From the NCBI RefSeq assembly GCF_000763295.1, contig NZ_JRJE01000005.1:124001-188000 (forward strand): DNA of 64,000 nt. Reading direction: 5' to 3'. Of the stretch, positions 8,268 through 19,893 are shown in pieces; the first letter of the stretch is position 1; each line of letters begins with the position of its first letter. Both the position numbers and the translations under genes were made by a program. This stretch comes from Thalassospira australica. GTDB lineage: Bacteria > Pseudomonadota > Alphaproteobacteria > Rhodospirillales > Thalassospiraceae. The notes under the pieces are model-generated. The model did not search any database and was not told the origin of the DNA. It saw nothing but the letters and a program-made list of their open reading frames with translations.

Positions 8268-9665
8268 TCAGGCCGCACGCCGATTCTTACGGACATGCGC
8301 CATCAATGCGGCCACATCGTTGGACATGGGTTCAACCTTTTCAGGTCGGTCATATAGATCAGAAAGACGCGGCGGCAAGTCGGGATAGATGCCCGAAGCC
8401 TGCTTGACCGCATCGGGGAACTTCGCCGGATGTGCAGTTGCCAGTGCCACCATCGGCACCGATGTATCACGATTGCATTCCCGGCCTGACACGATGCCGA
8501 TCACGGAATGCGGATCGACCAGTTCGCCACTGGTTTCAAGGATATCCTTGATCGCGGCCTTGGTCGCGTCATCATCAAGACGATACCCATCGAAATGTTC
8601 GCGTGCACGGGCAAACTGGCCCTGCGACATTTCCATCACCCCGGTTTCACGGAACTTGGTCAGCATTTCAGCAATCGCCAGACCATCACGGTCATAAAGA
8701 TCAAACATCAAACGTTCAAAGTTCGAGCTGACCTGAATATCCATCGACGGGCTAAGCGACGGTTCAACGCCTTCCATTTTCATCACGCCACTTTCAAAGA
8801 AGCGGGCAAGAATATCATTGCGGTTGGCACCAACCACGAATTGCTTGATCGGAAGGCCCATCTGCATCGCGGCATAACCGGCATAAACATTGCCAAAGTT
8901 GCCCGACGGCACCGAAAAGGAAATCTCGCGTTCCGGCGACCCAAGCTGCGCCCCTGCCCAGAAATAGTAGGCAATCTGGCACATGATGCGCGCCCAGTTG
9001 ATCGAATTCACCGCCGACAATCCGACTTCATCGCGGAAGCCGTGATCGTTAAACAGTGCCTTGACCAGATCCTGGCAATCATCAAACGATCCTTCGACGG
9101 CAACATTATGCACGTTGTCAGACAGAATGGTCGTCATCTGGCGGCGCTGGACTTCGGACACGCGGCCTTTGGGATGCAGGATGAAAATATCAATATTCTC
9201 GCGATCCCGGCAGGCCTCGATCGCAGCCGATCCGGTATCACCCGACGTCGCACCAACGATGGTAATGCGTTCGCCGCGTTTGGCCAGAACATGGTCAAAC
9301 AAACGCCCTACCACCTGCAGCGCGTAATCCTTGAACGCAAGCGTCGGGCCGTGGAACAGTTCCATCACCCAGTCATTCGCACCAAGCTGTTTAAGCGGTG
9401 CGACGGCTTTGTGATCAAACCCGTTGTAGGTATCTTCAAGAATGGCTTTCAGGGCATCATCATCGACCGTTCCGGCAACGAACGGCTGGATGACCTTAAA
9501 GGCAACTTCGGCGTATGTCAGAGTTCGCAGCGCACGAATGTCGTCCTTGGAAAAGGTCGGCCACGTTTCAGGGACATAAAGCCCCCCGTCACGGGCCAAA
9601 CCGGCAAGAAGAACTTCATCGAACTGCAAAACGGGGGCGCTTCCCCGCGTGCTGACATAGCGCAC
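8268..9665 (-). CDS. thrC: Threonine synthase
   Basis: ThrC converts O-phosphohomoserine to threonine with pyridoxal phosphate. The 465-residue protein begins RYVSTRGSAPVLQFDEVLLAGLARDGGLYVP, the canonical start of type-2 threonine synthases. HGPTLAFKDYALQ carries the PLP-binding lysine, and VGATSGDTGSAAIEAC the phosphate loop. I chose the GTG at 9665 because AGGAG lies about 9 bases upstream; the longer frame to 9731 adds residues unlike the family. Homoserine kinase (thrB), the preceding step, is encoded at 32183. Confidence 0.95.
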   Translation of the reverse strand: MRYVSTRGSAPVLQFDEVLLAGLARDGGLYVPETWPTFSKDDIRALRTLTYAEVAFKVIQPFVAGTVDDDALKAILEDTYNGFDHKAVAPLKQLGANDWVMELFHGPTLAFKDYALQVVGRLFDHVLAKRGERITIVGATSGDTGSAAIEACRDRENIDIFILHPKGRVSEVQRRQMTTILSDNVHNVAVEGSFDDCQDLVKALFNDHGFRDEVGLSAVNSINWARIMCQIAYYFWAGAQLGSPEREISFSVPSGNFGNVYAGYAAMQMGLPIKQFVVGANRNDILARFFESGVMKMEGVEPSLSPSMDIQVSSNFERLMFDLYDRDGLAIAEMLTKFRETGVMEMSQGQFARAREHFDGYRLDDDATKAAIKDILETSGELVDPHSVIGIVSGRECNRDTSVPMVALATAHPAKFPDAVKQASGIYPDLPPRLSDLYDRPEKVEPMSNDVAALMAHVRKNRRAA

Positions 9666-9860
9666 TAGACCTGCTCCTGCATATGGCGAATACCAATAAC
9701 GTGCCTTGATGCCAACACCACCAAAAGACACGCCAACGCCTGATTTAGTGAGGGTTCAGGGGCATATAGTCAAGGGCCAATCAAACAGGGCAACCGTGCA
9801 TCAGACACAAACCATGAATTTGCCACATGCGCTGGACGCAACAGGCGTGAAACATCCCGA

Positions 9861-10280
9861 TCAGTCATCAAGCGGAATGTCATGTTCCTTGAGCTTCGCC
9901 TCGGCAATTGCCGCACGACGCACGACGGATCGATAGTTCCCCAAAAGGATTCGCAGGATCGCGCGAATGAACCGGTCCGACGCTGCCATTTTCTTTTCAA
10001 AGGTCTGCCGACTGATCGCGATCAGAACCGTACGTTCTGTCGCTCGTGCCGATGCCATGCGCGGCTGATTATCCACAAGGGCAAGTTCACCAAACAGGCC
10101 ACCGGCATCAACCGTGCCCAGAACAACTTCCTTTTCGTCATTCAGGGTCTTATAGATTTCGACCTTGCCTTCCTGCACAACATAGGCAGAGTTCCCCGGT
10201 TTTCCTTCCCGGAAAATGATCTGATCGGTGGCAAAGACCTGACGGTCCATCACCTTCTTGTTGCCGTTAGTTATGCCCAT
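9861..10280 (-). CDS. Cyclic nucleotide-binding domain protein (no DNA-binding domain)
   Basis: The 139-residue protein is a single CAP_ED/cNMP-binding domain: IIFREGKPGNSAYVVQEGKVEIYK, then GGLFGELALVDNQPRMASARA, which matches the phosphate-binding cassette (FGELAL...R.A.A). There is no helix-turn-helix, so it is not a CRP/FNR regulator. It may be a stand-alone sensor that binds cAMP, cGMP or neither. An internal ATG at 10250 is a possible alternative start; neither site has a strong ribosome-binding sequence. The gene stands alone between thrC and the M32 peptidase. Confidence 0.85.
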   Translation of the reverse strand: MGITNGNKKVMDRQVFATDQIIFREGKPGNSAYVVQEGKVEIYKTLNDEKEVVLGTVDAGGLFGELALVDNQPRMASARATERTVLIAISRQTFEKKMAASDRFIRAILRILLGNYRSVVRRAAIAEAKLKEHDIPLDD

Positions 10281-10360
10281 ATGAGTATAGCGCCCATAAA
10301 CATTAGAACGGATCGCATCAAAGCCAAGTAGCTGTCAGGCAAGATAAACCTCGCAAACAA

Positions 10361-10400
10361 TGCTAGGCTCAGGACCTATTAATTTGGTCTGAGCCTAACA
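10361..10400. repeat. Palindromic intergenic element, TTAGGNTCA family copy 1
   Basis: TGCTAGGCTCAGGACC (10361-10376) faces GGTCTGAGCCTAACA (10386-10400), a near-perfect inverted repeat around an AT-rich centre. It sits between the cNMP-binding gene and the M32 peptidase stop. Related sequence occurs at 23083, 37991, 51062 and 52334. There is no T-run, so it is not a typical terminator. Confidence 0.6.
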
Positions 10401-10425
10401 GATTACCGATCGCAATCAATTGGTT

Positions 10426-11913
10426 TCACAGCCCGTATCTGTTCATAAGATGGGTCTTGAAGGCGTCAACGCCAAGGGCATTTCCTGTCGCCTGCTCAAG
10501 TATTTCATCGGTCGAACGGCTGGAAGCCTGACTATGTATATTAGTGCCAAGCCAGCTCATTAAAGGGGCAAAATCACCCCGCGACAATGCATGTGGAATA
10601 TCCGGGTTGGCATCTTTGGCAGCGGCGAAAATCTGTGCAGCAGCCATCGCCCCCAATGTATAGGTCGGGAAGTATCCCCACGCCCCTGACGGCCAATGAA
10701 TGTCCTGCAGGCACCCATTGCGGTCATCTTCGGGCACAATCCCCAAAAGCTTTTGCATCAGTTCATTCCAGGCCGCCGGAAGATCGGAAAGCTTCATGTC
10801 GCCTTCAATCAGGGCACGCTCCAGCCGGTAGCGTAAAATTACATGCGCCGGATAGGTCACCTCGTCGGCGTCAACACGGATCAACCCCGGCTCAACGCGG
10901 GTGTAAAGCCGGTGCAGGTTTTTCGCATCCCACGCCGCACTGTCGCCGCCAAAGGCCTTTTCAAACACCGGGCCCACATAGGTCAGAAAATCTTCCGACC
11001 GGCAGGCCTGCATTTCCACCAACAACGACTGGCTTTCATGCATGGTCATGCCACGTGCCGTTCCGACTGGCTGATTGCGCCAATCCTGCGGCAAGCCGCG
11101 TTCATACATGGCATGGCCCGTCTCATGGAGAACCCCCATGATCGCCGAGGTAAAATCATCCTCGTCATATCGGGTCGTCAGGCGTACGTCTTCGGGAATG
11201 CCACCGCAGAACGGATGATGGGAAATGTCCAGACGTCCGTGGTTGAAATCAAACCCGACCGCCTTCATAAGGTCCAGACCAACCTTGTTCTGAACATCAA
11301 TCGGGAAAGGTCCAACCGGCTTGACCGGCGTGACCTCGGCCTTTTGACGTTCGATGACGTCCGCCGTGAAATCAGGCAAGAAATTCTCAAGTTCGGCAAA
11401 CAGGGTATCAATGCGATCAGACCGCATCATCGGATCATATTGATCAAGAAGCGCATCATAGACCGATGTGCCAAGTGCCTCGGCCTTGGCTTTGCCTGCC
11501 TCTATCGACAGATCAAGAACTTCCTGCAATTTCGGCAAGAACCCCTTGAAGTCATTGTCCGCACGCGCAGAACGCCATGCCACTTCGCAGCTTGTTTCTG
11601 CACGTGACATTTTCTCAACCAGATCAGCCGGGACGGCCGTACCGTGAACCCATTCGCGCTTCATCTCGCCCAGATTGGCTTTTTGCCAGGGATCAAGGCT
11701 TTCCCCTTCGGCGGAGGCAAGCAAATCACCCATGTCGGGCGCATTGATTAACTCGTTGCCCAAAACGCTAAGTGTCGCCAACTGTTCAGACCGCGCATTG
11801 GCACCGCCGTCTGGCATGATGGCGGCCATGTCCCAATGCAACATCCCACCAATGCCTGACAAAACATTCATGCGATGGAAACGGGCTTCGAGCGTTTTAT
11901 AGGCTTTCGTCAT
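10426..11913 (-). CDS. M32 family carboxypeptidase (carboxypeptidase Taq type)
   Basis: This 495-residue metallopeptidase has the HExxH motif in the M32 form HETGH (in GVLHETGHAMYERGLP). It also has the family segments MHESQSLLVEMQACRS, which supplies the third metal ligand, and DEVTYPAHVILRYRLERALIEGDM. It removes C-terminal residues from peptides with broad specificity and is cytosolic, with no signal peptide. The ATG at 11913 is preceded by AGGAG six bases upstream. It sits between surf1 and the cNMP gene on the same strand; an 8-bp hairpin (11926-11949) overlaps its leader. Confidence 0.93.
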   Translation of the reverse strand: MTKAYKTLEARFHRMNVLSGIGGMLHWDMAAIMPDGGANARSEQLATLSVLGNELINAPDMGDLLASAEGESLDPWQKANLGEMKREWVHGTAVPADLVEKMSRAETSCEVAWRSARADNDFKGFLPKLQEVLDLSIEAGKAKAEALGTSVYDALLDQYDPMMRSDRIDTLFAELENFLPDFTADVIERQKAEVTPVKPVGPFPIDVQNKVGLDLMKAVGFDFNHGRLDISHHPFCGGIPEDVRLTTRYDEDDFTSAIMGVLHETGHAMYERGLPQDWRNQPVGTARGMTMHESQSLLVEMQACRSEDFLTYVGPVFEKAFGGDSAAWDAKNLHRLYTRVEPGLIRVDADEVTYPAHVILRYRLERALIEGDMKLSDLPAAWNELMQKLLGIVPEDDRNGCLQDIHWPSGAWGYFPTYTLGAMAAAQIFAAAKDANPDIPHALSRGDFAPLMSWLGTNIHSQASSRSTDEILEQATGNALGVDAFKTHLMNRYGL

Positions 11914-11994
11914 CGGGGCTCCTGCGCGGGTGGGCTGGTTGCCACCCGCATTGCGTCGTTCAAATGGTATTGGAAAGGTCTGGTGAAGCCGTGT

Positions 11995-12726
11995 TCAGCT
12001 GTCTGTGCGATCTGATTTATCACCAGTCGGGCGACGGTGATACAAGACAAAAATCACAATCAGCGTAAGCGCAAGGCTGTACCAGGTGATGGCATATTCA
12101 AGGTGGCTGTTGGGCAGTTCAACCTTCGCCTGACCGCCAATCGGCATCCCGCCCGGAACCGGCGTGTCATCAAGCTCAAGATAATAACGGCTGGCAAGCT
12201 CGGCACCTGTGTCTTCTGCCATATGATCAACATCGACATAAAACCACTGATTCCTGAGCGCATCATTATCGGGCTGTGCCCAATGTTTTTCCTTGGGCAA
12301 GCGCAACACGCCCGTGACACGTACCGACCCCTCAATCAGGCTTTCCGGTCGCGTTGCCGGATCACGGTAATCTTTGGGCACCCAACCCCGATTGACCAGA
12401 ATGATCCGCCCGTCTTCCTGTTCAAGCGGCGTGATCAACTGGAACCCGACATTGCCGCGGCGCGTCCGCGCCATCAGGTATTTTTCCTGATCGTTCAGGT
12501 AATGCCCTTCGGCATAGGCCGAACGAAACGCCATGTCCGGATCAAGGACCGTATCGGTTGGCACAGCAATCGGCGCCATTTCTGCTTGCGCCTGACGGCT
12601 TTCAATCAGGTCCTGTTTCCAAAGCAGCCGGTCCACCTGCCAGGAACCAAGCCCCAGAAGGATAATCAGGGACAAGCCGACGCTGATTTTCATCGCCGTG
12701 CTGGGACGCGTTGTAAGAAGAGTCAT
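11995..12726 (-). CDS. SURF1 family cytochrome oxidase biogenesis protein
   Basis: This 243-residue protein has an N-terminal membrane helix (about residues 12-30), the family segment LGLGSWQVDRLLWKQDLI, the central ILVNRGWVPKDYRDPATRPES and a second helix near the C-terminus (HLEYAITWYSLALTLIVIFVLYH). SURF1 proteins help insert haem a into subunit I of aa3-type oxidase. It is the last gene of the cta cluster and starts 9 bases after the DUF983 gene stop. An alternative start at Met12 would remove the short polar N-terminus. Confidence 0.93.
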   Translation of the reverse strand: MTLLTTRPSTAMKISVGLSLIILLGLGSWQVDRLLWKQDLIESRQAQAEMAPIAVPTDTVLDPDMAFRSAYAEGHYLNDQEKYLMARTRRGNVGFQLITPLEQEDGRIILVNRGWVPKDYRDPATRPESLIEGSVRVTGVLRLPKEKHWAQPDNDALRNQWFYVDVDHMAEDTGAELASRYYLELDDTPVPGGMPIGGQAKVELPNSHLEYAITWYSLALTLIVIFVLYHRRPTGDKSDRTDS

Positions 12727-12735
12727 AAATTGAAA

Positions 12736-13101
12736 TCAGTCCTGTTCGGAAGTCGATCGATGGCGATATTGCAAAGCCACCATGAGACCTTTTAGCGGCC
12801 TGAGCAAGATCAGTGTCACGCCAATGATCACCGGCGCCCACACCACCGCATGCACCCATAATGGCGGCATATAGGTCATCTCGACCCAGAGTGCCATAGG
12901 AACCACCAAAAAGCCGAGAATAAAGATAATGAAAACAGCCGGGCCATCGCCGGCATCGTGACCGCGCAAATCCAACCCGCACACATCACAGGTTTCGCGA
13001 ACCGTCAAATAGCCTGAAAACAACTTTCCCCCACCGCAGCGGGGGCATTTGCATGCCAGCCCGGTGCGTATGGGGGAAATGTTTGGATAATAATCATCCA
13101 T
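12736..13101 (-). CDS. DUF983 family membrane protein of the cta cluster
   Basis: The 121-residue protein starts with two CxxC-type pairs (CKCPRCGGGKLF and CDVCGLDL), a zinc-ribbon-like head, followed by two membrane helices (about residues 54-75 and 82-100). This is the DUF983 layout. Its biochemical role is not established, but in alphaproteobacteria it is regularly placed between ctaE and surf1, suggesting a part in oxidase assembly. It starts about 33 bases after the ctaE stop. Confidence 0.88.
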   Translation of the reverse strand: MDDYYPNISPIRTGLACKCPRCGGGKLFSGYLTVRETCDVCGLDLRGHDAGDGPAVFIIFILGFLVVPMALWVEMTYMPPLWVHAVVWAPVIIGVTLILLRPLKGLMVALQYRHRSTSEQD

Positions 13102-13134
13102 GACGTTTGACCCGACAAAACGGGTCGGAGCGGC

Positions 13135-13935
13135 TTATTCGCCGCCCCAGATGTAAACGGCAAAGAACAGGAACAGCCAGACAACGTCAACGAAGTGCCA
13201 ATACCAGGCCGCAGCTTCAAGACCGAAATGGTGATCCTGTTTAAAGCCATCCTTCATTGCGCGCACAAGGCAAACTGCCAGGAACACCGTTCCGACAAAC
13301 ACGTGGAAACCGTGGAAACCGGTCGCCATGTAGAAGGTCGAGGAATAGATGTTATCTGCAAAGCCGAATGCGGCGTGGCTGTATTCATATGCCTGCAGGA
13401 ACAAGAAGATGATGCCAAGACCAACGGTCAGCGCCAGCCCCTGTACCAGATCCTTTTTCTTGCCTTCAAGGATGCCATGGTGCGCCCAGGTAAGGGTACA
13501 GCCCGACAGCAGCAGGATCAGGGTATTGAGGAACGGCAAATCCCACGGATCAAGAACTTCGACACCTGCTGGCGGCCATTCGGTCACGCCCGGGCTAAAG
13601 ATCACAAACGCATTGTGGAAGAACGCCCAGAAGAAGGCGACAAAGAACATCACCTCGGATGCGATGAACAGCGACATGCCATAACGCAGGCCGATCTGAA
13701 CGACCTTGTTATGATAGATGCGTGATTCGCTGATCACGTTGCTCCACCAACGGAACATCACAAACAGGATGCCTGCAAGCCCGATCGCCGCCAACCAGAA
13801 ATCCGTCGGTGCACGATCCGAATGCATGAACATGACCATGCCACCGGTAAACAGACCTGCTGCTGTGGCTGCTACCAGCGGCCACGGGCTCGGGTCCACC
13901 AGGTGGAACGGATGTTTCTGAGCATGATCACTCAT
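13135..13935 (-). CDS. ctaE: Cytochrome c oxidase subunit III
   Basis: The 266-residue protein has seven membrane helices and the subunit III signatures KHPFHLVDPSPWPL, MRYGMSLFIASEVMFFVAFFWAFFHNA, WPPAGV and FYMATGFHGFHVFVGT. It ends in WYWHFVDVVWLFLFFAVYIWGG. It is part of the core of the aa3-type terminal oxidase in the inner membrane. The start codon at 13935 follows GGGGGACAAGGA. It lies between ctaG and the DUF983 gene; the 82-base gap after ctaG is the largest in this part of the cluster. Confidence 0.97.
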   Translation of the reverse strand: MSDHAQKHPFHLVDPSPWPLVAATAAGLFTGGMVMFMHSDRAPTDFWLAAIGLAGILFVMFRWWSNVISESRIYHNKVVQIGLRYGMSLFIASEVMFFVAFFWAFFHNAFVIFSPGVTEWPPAGVEVLDPWDLPFLNTLILLLSGCTLTWAHHGILEGKKKDLVQGLALTVGLGIIFLFLQAYEYSHAAFGFADNIYSSTFYMATGFHGFHVFVGTVFLAVCLVRAMKDGFKQDHHFGLEAAAWYWHFVDVVWLFLFFAVYIWGGE

Positions 13936-14017
13936 TCCTTGTCCCCCTCAATCCTTACAAAAGAAACTCAAGTTCGCTTTGTTAAACAGAGACACCAGAC
14001 CGCAAAACTGCGGCCTG

Positions 14018-14608
14018 TCAGCCTCCTTGATCTTCGTTCCTGCCTGCTGCTTCTACCGATGCCTCGGATTTGAAGAAGGTATAAGACAGGGTAATGGTCT
14101 TCACGTCCTGCGTATTGATGTCTTCGGCAATCGCAGGATCAACATAGAAACTGACCGGCATGTCAACGCGCTGCCCTGGTTCAAGGGTTTGCTCATCAAA
14201 ACAGAAGCACGCGATCTTGCTGAAATACTGTCCAGCTTTAAGTGGTGTCACATTGTAAACAGCCTGTCCGGTAATCGGTTTCACAGACATGTTTTCAGCC
14301 ATGTAATAGGCCAGATTGTCTTCGCCAAGACGCACTGTGATTTCACGTTGTTCGGGTTTGAACTGCCAAGGCAGACCGGAATTGATATCCGCATTGAAAC
14401 GGACCTTGATGGTTTTTTCCGAAACCTCGACCCCGGTATCCTTGCCAACCTGTGGCGTGCCGCCAAACCCGGTTACCTGACAAAACAGTTCATAAAGCGG
14501 TACAGACGCATAGGACAGGCCGATCATGCCGCCAACGACAGCAACACAACTCAGCATCACGCGTTTATTGCGCTTCTTTACTGTATCTGTGTGTTGTTGA
14601 TCAGCCAT
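14018..14608 (-). CDS. ctaG: Cytochrome c oxidase assembly protein CtaG (Cox11)
   Basis: This 196-residue Cox11/CtaG protein delivers copper to the CuB site of subunit I. It has one N-terminal membrane helix (about residues 16-38) and a periplasmic domain. The copper-binding motif CFCF appears in KIACFCFDEQTLEPGQ, and the family segments VPLYELFCQVTGFGGT and VDMPVSFYVDP are present. AGGA precedes the ATG. It follows the small CoxF-like gene by about 6 bases, consistent with one transcript. Confidence 0.96.
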   Translation of the reverse strand: MADQQHTDTVKKRNKRVMLSCVAVVGGMIGLSYASVPLYELFCQVTGFGGTPQVGKDTGVEVSEKTIKVRFNADINSGLPWQFKPEQREITVRLGEDNLAYYMAENMSVKPITGQAVYNVTPLKAGQYFSKIACFCFDEQTLEPGQRVDMPVSFYVDPAIAEDINTQDVKTITLSYTFFKSEASVEAAGRNEDQGG

Positions 14609-14614
14609 GGTTTC

Positions 14615-14755
14615 CTAGCTCATCTTCAAAATGGTTATGGCAAAGAACAGCACAATCAGGCTGGTTAAAATCACCAGAAACGCCCAATTTTTCTTTTTAC
14701 GCTTGGCGTAAAAGGCTTCGAGTTCTGCTTTGCTCATTTTGGAGTGCTCTGTCAT
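14615..14755 (-). CDS. Small CoxF-like single-helix protein
   Basis: A 46-residue protein, MTEHSKMSKAELEAFYAKRK followed by KK and one hydrophobic helix (NWAFLVILTSLIVLFFAITI). Its start ATG overlaps the ctaB stop as ATGA (14752-14755). A short one-helix protein with a basic patch before the helix is regularly found between ctaB and ctaG in alphaproteobacteria (often called CoxF), and is thought to be an oxidase assembly or accessory protein. The position, overlap and composition support it being real despite its size. Confidence 0.85.
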   Translation of the reverse strand: MTEHSKMSKAELEAFYAKRKKKNWAFLVILTSLIVLFFAITILKMS

Positions 14756-15678
14756 ACGATGAACCCGCCAAGCCAGACATCTGCAACCATCGCCCCGAAC
14801 AGGACAAACAGATACAGAATGGAATATCCAAACATCTTGTGCGGCGCGCGTTCTTCGACATTGCGCAGCACACGTACCGCATGGCGCAGGAACCAAAGCC
14901 CGGTCAGGGCTGCTGTCACGGCATAAAGCGTTCCCAGCAATCCGGTCACAACCGGAACGAAGGTCACCGGCAAAAGCAGGATGGTATAAACCAGCATCTG
15001 CTTTTTGGTTGCGACGTCACCGGCAACCACCGGCATCATCGGCACGCCAACCTTGGCATAGTCGCCACACCGAAACAGTGCCAGCGCCCAAAAATGCGGC
15101 GGCGTCCACATGAAAATAATCATGAACAGCGCGATTGAATTGATATCAATCCCGCCCGTCACCGACGCCCAGCCGATCATCGGGGGAAAGGCCCCGGCGG
15201 CACCGCCAATGACGATATTCTGCGGTGTGCTGCGTTTCAGCCACATGGTGTAGACGAACACATAGAATGCGATCGACACCGCCAGCAAAACAGCAGCAGC
15301 AATATTGATGGCAACCGCCATGACGGTTACCGAAACAATCGAGAGCGCTATGCCAAGCGACAAGGCCTCGTCTGCAGGAACGCGCCCGGCCGGAATCGGT
15401 CGGTTCTGGGTGCGTTTCATGTGGATATCGATATCCCGATCATACCACATGTTAATTGATGCCGCGGCACCACTGGCAACGGCGATACAGGCGATTGCGA
15501 CGAGTCCCAAAAACGGGTGAATGGAACCCGGGGCAATCAGCAGACCCACAGCACCGGTGAAAACCACAAGGGTCATCACCCCCGGCTTGAGCAACGCGAT
15601 ATAATCGCGCACCTCTGAAACCGGCAGCGTCGCTGCGTTTTCAAGCGCTAGGGTCTGGTTGGCAACCTGCTTGGTCAT
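14752..15678 (-). CDS. ctaB: Protohaem IX farnesyltransferase
   Basis: CtaB transfers a farnesyl group to haem b to make haem O, the precursor of haem A. The 308-residue membrane protein has the UbiA-family Asp-rich motif NMWYDRDIDIHMKRTQNRP, the second motif LWFLRHAVRVLRN, and YTMWLKRSTPQNIVIGGAAGAFPP. I chose the ATG at 15678, which gives the TKQVANQ N-terminus; the longer frame runs into a strong hairpin. It follows ctaD after an 80-base gap that contains that hairpin. Confidence 0.96.
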   Translation of the reverse strand: MTKQVANQTLALENAATLPVSEVRDYIALLKPGVMTLVVFTGAVGLLIAPGSIHPFLGLVAIACIAVASGAAASINMWYDRDIDIHMKRTQNRPIPAGRVPADEALSLGIALSIVSVTVMAVAINIAAAVLLAVSIAFYVFVYTMWLKRSTPQNIVIGGAAGAFPPMIGWASVTGGIDINSIALFMIIFMWTPPHFWALALFRCGDYAKVGVPMMPVVAGDVATKKQMLVYTILLLPVTFVPVVTGLLGTLYAVTAALTGLWFLRHAVRVLRNVEERAPHKMFGYSILYLFVLFGAMVADVWLGGFIV

Positions 15679-15714
15679 TGAACTCTGGTCTTCTCTTTTT
15701 GGGGCGGCAAGGCG

Positions 15715-15741
15715 CCCCTCGCAAGGCAACCTTGCGAGGGG
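15715..15741 (-). other. Perfect 12-bp hairpin between ctaD and ctaB
   Basis: CCCCTCGCAAGG (15715-15726) and CCTTGCGAGGGG (15730-15741) pair perfectly around a 3-base loop. It lies 17 bases after the ctaD stop on the transcribed strand and lacks a T-run. It is more likely a transcript-stabilising or partial attenuation hairpin than a full terminator. Confidence 0.7.
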
Positions 15742-15757
15742 CATAAACCAGGATCAC

Positions 15758-18204
<2,447 letters not shown>

Positions 18205-18998
18205 GCGAATCTGCCCCCTCGCATTACATCTCAAGGCGATATGCCTCAATCGTCTCCACCCCTGACTGACAGTGATCGAGCTGAAAATACGGTCCACTCT
18301 CAAGGACCTTATCATGTCTCAACCAAAGATTACCCTGACAAACCAGGCCGGAGCATTTCCTCTGACATATCTTATTCTTAATAAGCCTGCACTCGAAAGT
18401 ACATTTGTATCGCAGGCAAATAGCGTATCTTCGACACCTGTTCCAGCAAAAACCTCGCTGCGTTGCACAAAAAATGTATTTGATCGCCGCTTGAATTATC
18501 GCTGTAGTTTTGAATGAAACCGTTCTAAATACCCACCCTTGGATAGAAAAACCGCCATTCCCCTTCACAGGATTTCATCGCGCCCACAATTGCTGCTTTG
18601 CAACATATGCGCAACAGGCCTTTTTATCACTTCAACCAATGGATAAAGGCATTCTCTGGTAAATCCTACGGTTTCCGGTGATCTTCAGATCAACCCGCGG
18701 GCAGGAACCGCAGAACATTGCAAAACATCATCAATTTTTCGCAGACTGCCGCACACAGGTAACCGTGGGGCGATTCGCCGGGGTGATTTGGGGTGATTGT
18801 CTGCGCACAAACCCAAAAAACGGCACCCGAACCCTTTAATCATGCGGACTTTTCACCAATATCACCGATAGATATTGGGTTTGGAAATATCAGCTTTGCC
18901 GATTATTCTATTCTCACGTATGAATACCGGACGTTGGATACAACTTGCCCGAACAGGTAGGTGTCCGATACTAACGGTTAAAAGACAGAGGTTCGCCT
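18205..18998. other. 794-base intergenic region between ctaC and a cheZ-like gene
   Basis: No convincing gene is present. The region must hold the promoter of the cta cluster (minus) and of the cheZ-like gene (plus). The one clear structure is the perfect inverted repeat CCAATATC (18856-18863) / GATATTGG (18871-18878), 120 bases before the cheZ-like start. The local base composition is more AT-rich than the genes. A 114-codon minus-strand frame at 18224-18568 has a cysteine-rich composition unlike its neighbours and no ribosome site. Confidence 0.6.
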
Positions 18999-19817
18999 AT
19001 GGCTCGCTCAGGAAGTAAAAGACTTTTCACCGCAGAGATGCGGTTACTCAATAAACTTGAAACCATGAGTGACATGGTCGCATTGCCGACCGAAATGCCG
19101 ACAGAGCCAAGTGCGTCTGCGGGCGGCCCGGATATTTCCAGCCTTCACACCGCGATTGAGGACCTCAAACTTGAATTGCTGTCTGACATCCGCGTGATGA
19201 TCGAAGAGCAAAAAAAAGCAAACGCCGTCCCCGATGATGACGAACAGGCCGATGCGCGCAATGAACTACGCCTGGTCAAAAACGAAGTCAGGGCACTGGC
19301 CAATTCCATTCAGGAAACCAAAAAGGAAATCGCCGCCCTTTATACCGCGCCCGAAGATGACAGCGGGACGCGTCTTAACATCGTGAAGGGCGAGCTTGAT
19401 TCTGTTGTTGCCGCGACAGAGGATGCAACAGCAAACATCCTTGAAACCGTCGAGAAGATCGACGCTGTTGCCCACAACATCCGATCCGCCGCCCCTGATG
19501 ATTACACACAAGGGCTGGCCGATGACATTGTCGAACTGGTCGTGAAAGTATTTGAATCCTGTAACTTCCAGGATTTGACCGGCCAGCGGATCACCAAAGT
19601 CGTCAACACCATGAAATATATCGAGGAACGCGTGAACCGCGTGATCGAAATCTGGGGCGAAGATGACTTTGGCGATTTCGACCTGCCGCCAGATCCCAAG
19701 GGCCTCGACAATCTGGACAAAACTGTCACCAAGGCGCCGGAGAATGCCAATCGCGTGTCGCAGGATGAAGTTGACCAGATCTTCTCGCAGGAAGAAATCG
19801 ACGCCCTGTTCGATTGA
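18999..19817 (+). CDS. CheZ-family protein phosphatase, copy 1
   Basis: This 272-residue helical protein carries the CheZ core VVKVFESCNFQDLTGQRITK. The Asp and Gln of DLTGQ (here Asp192 and Gln196) correspond to the catalytic pair that dephosphorylates CheY-P in E. coli CheZ. The C-terminus ends in SQEEIDALFD, a peptide like the CheY-binding N-terminus of FliM, joined by an acidic linker. The central region is a long coiled coil. A paralogue of similar layout is at 24450-25367. No other chemotaxis genes adjoin it. AGAGG precedes the ATG. Confidence 0.88.
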   Translation: MARSGSKRLFTAEMRLLNKLETMSDMVALPTEMPTEPSASAGGPDISSLHTAIEDLKLELLSDIRVMIEEQKKANAVPDDDEQADARNELRLVKNEVRALANSIQETKKEIAALYTAPEDDSGTRLNIVKGELDSVVAATEDATANILETVEKIDAVAHNIRSAAPDDYTQGLADDIVELVVKVFESCNFQDLTGQRITKVVNTMKYIEERVNRVIEIWGEDDFGDFDLPPDPKGLDNLDKTVTKAPENANRVSQDEVDQIFSQEEIDALFD

Positions 19818-19839
19818 TTTTCGCTCCATCCGAAACGAC

Positions 19840-19867
19840 AAAAGCCTGCCACATCGGCAGGCTTTTT
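19840..19867. terminator. Bidirectional terminator between cheZ-like gene and yqgE
   Basis: AAAAGCCTGCC, loop ACATC and GGCAGGCTTTTT form a perfect 11-bp stem with T-runs in both directions, between two convergent genes. Confidence 0.9.
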
Positions 19868-19893
19868 GATTTGGTCAACCGTGTCGATTGTTC

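Noticed and set aside
11926-11949. 8-bp hairpin after surf1 and before the M32 gene as terminator
   Set aside because: No T-run follows on the transcribed strand and it lies in the ribosome-binding region of the next gene; I left it as a note only.
18224-18568. 114-codon open frame upstream of ctaC on the minus strand
   Set aside because: Cysteine-rich, unlike neighbouring proteins in composition, no ribosome-binding site, and it lies where the cta promoter must be.
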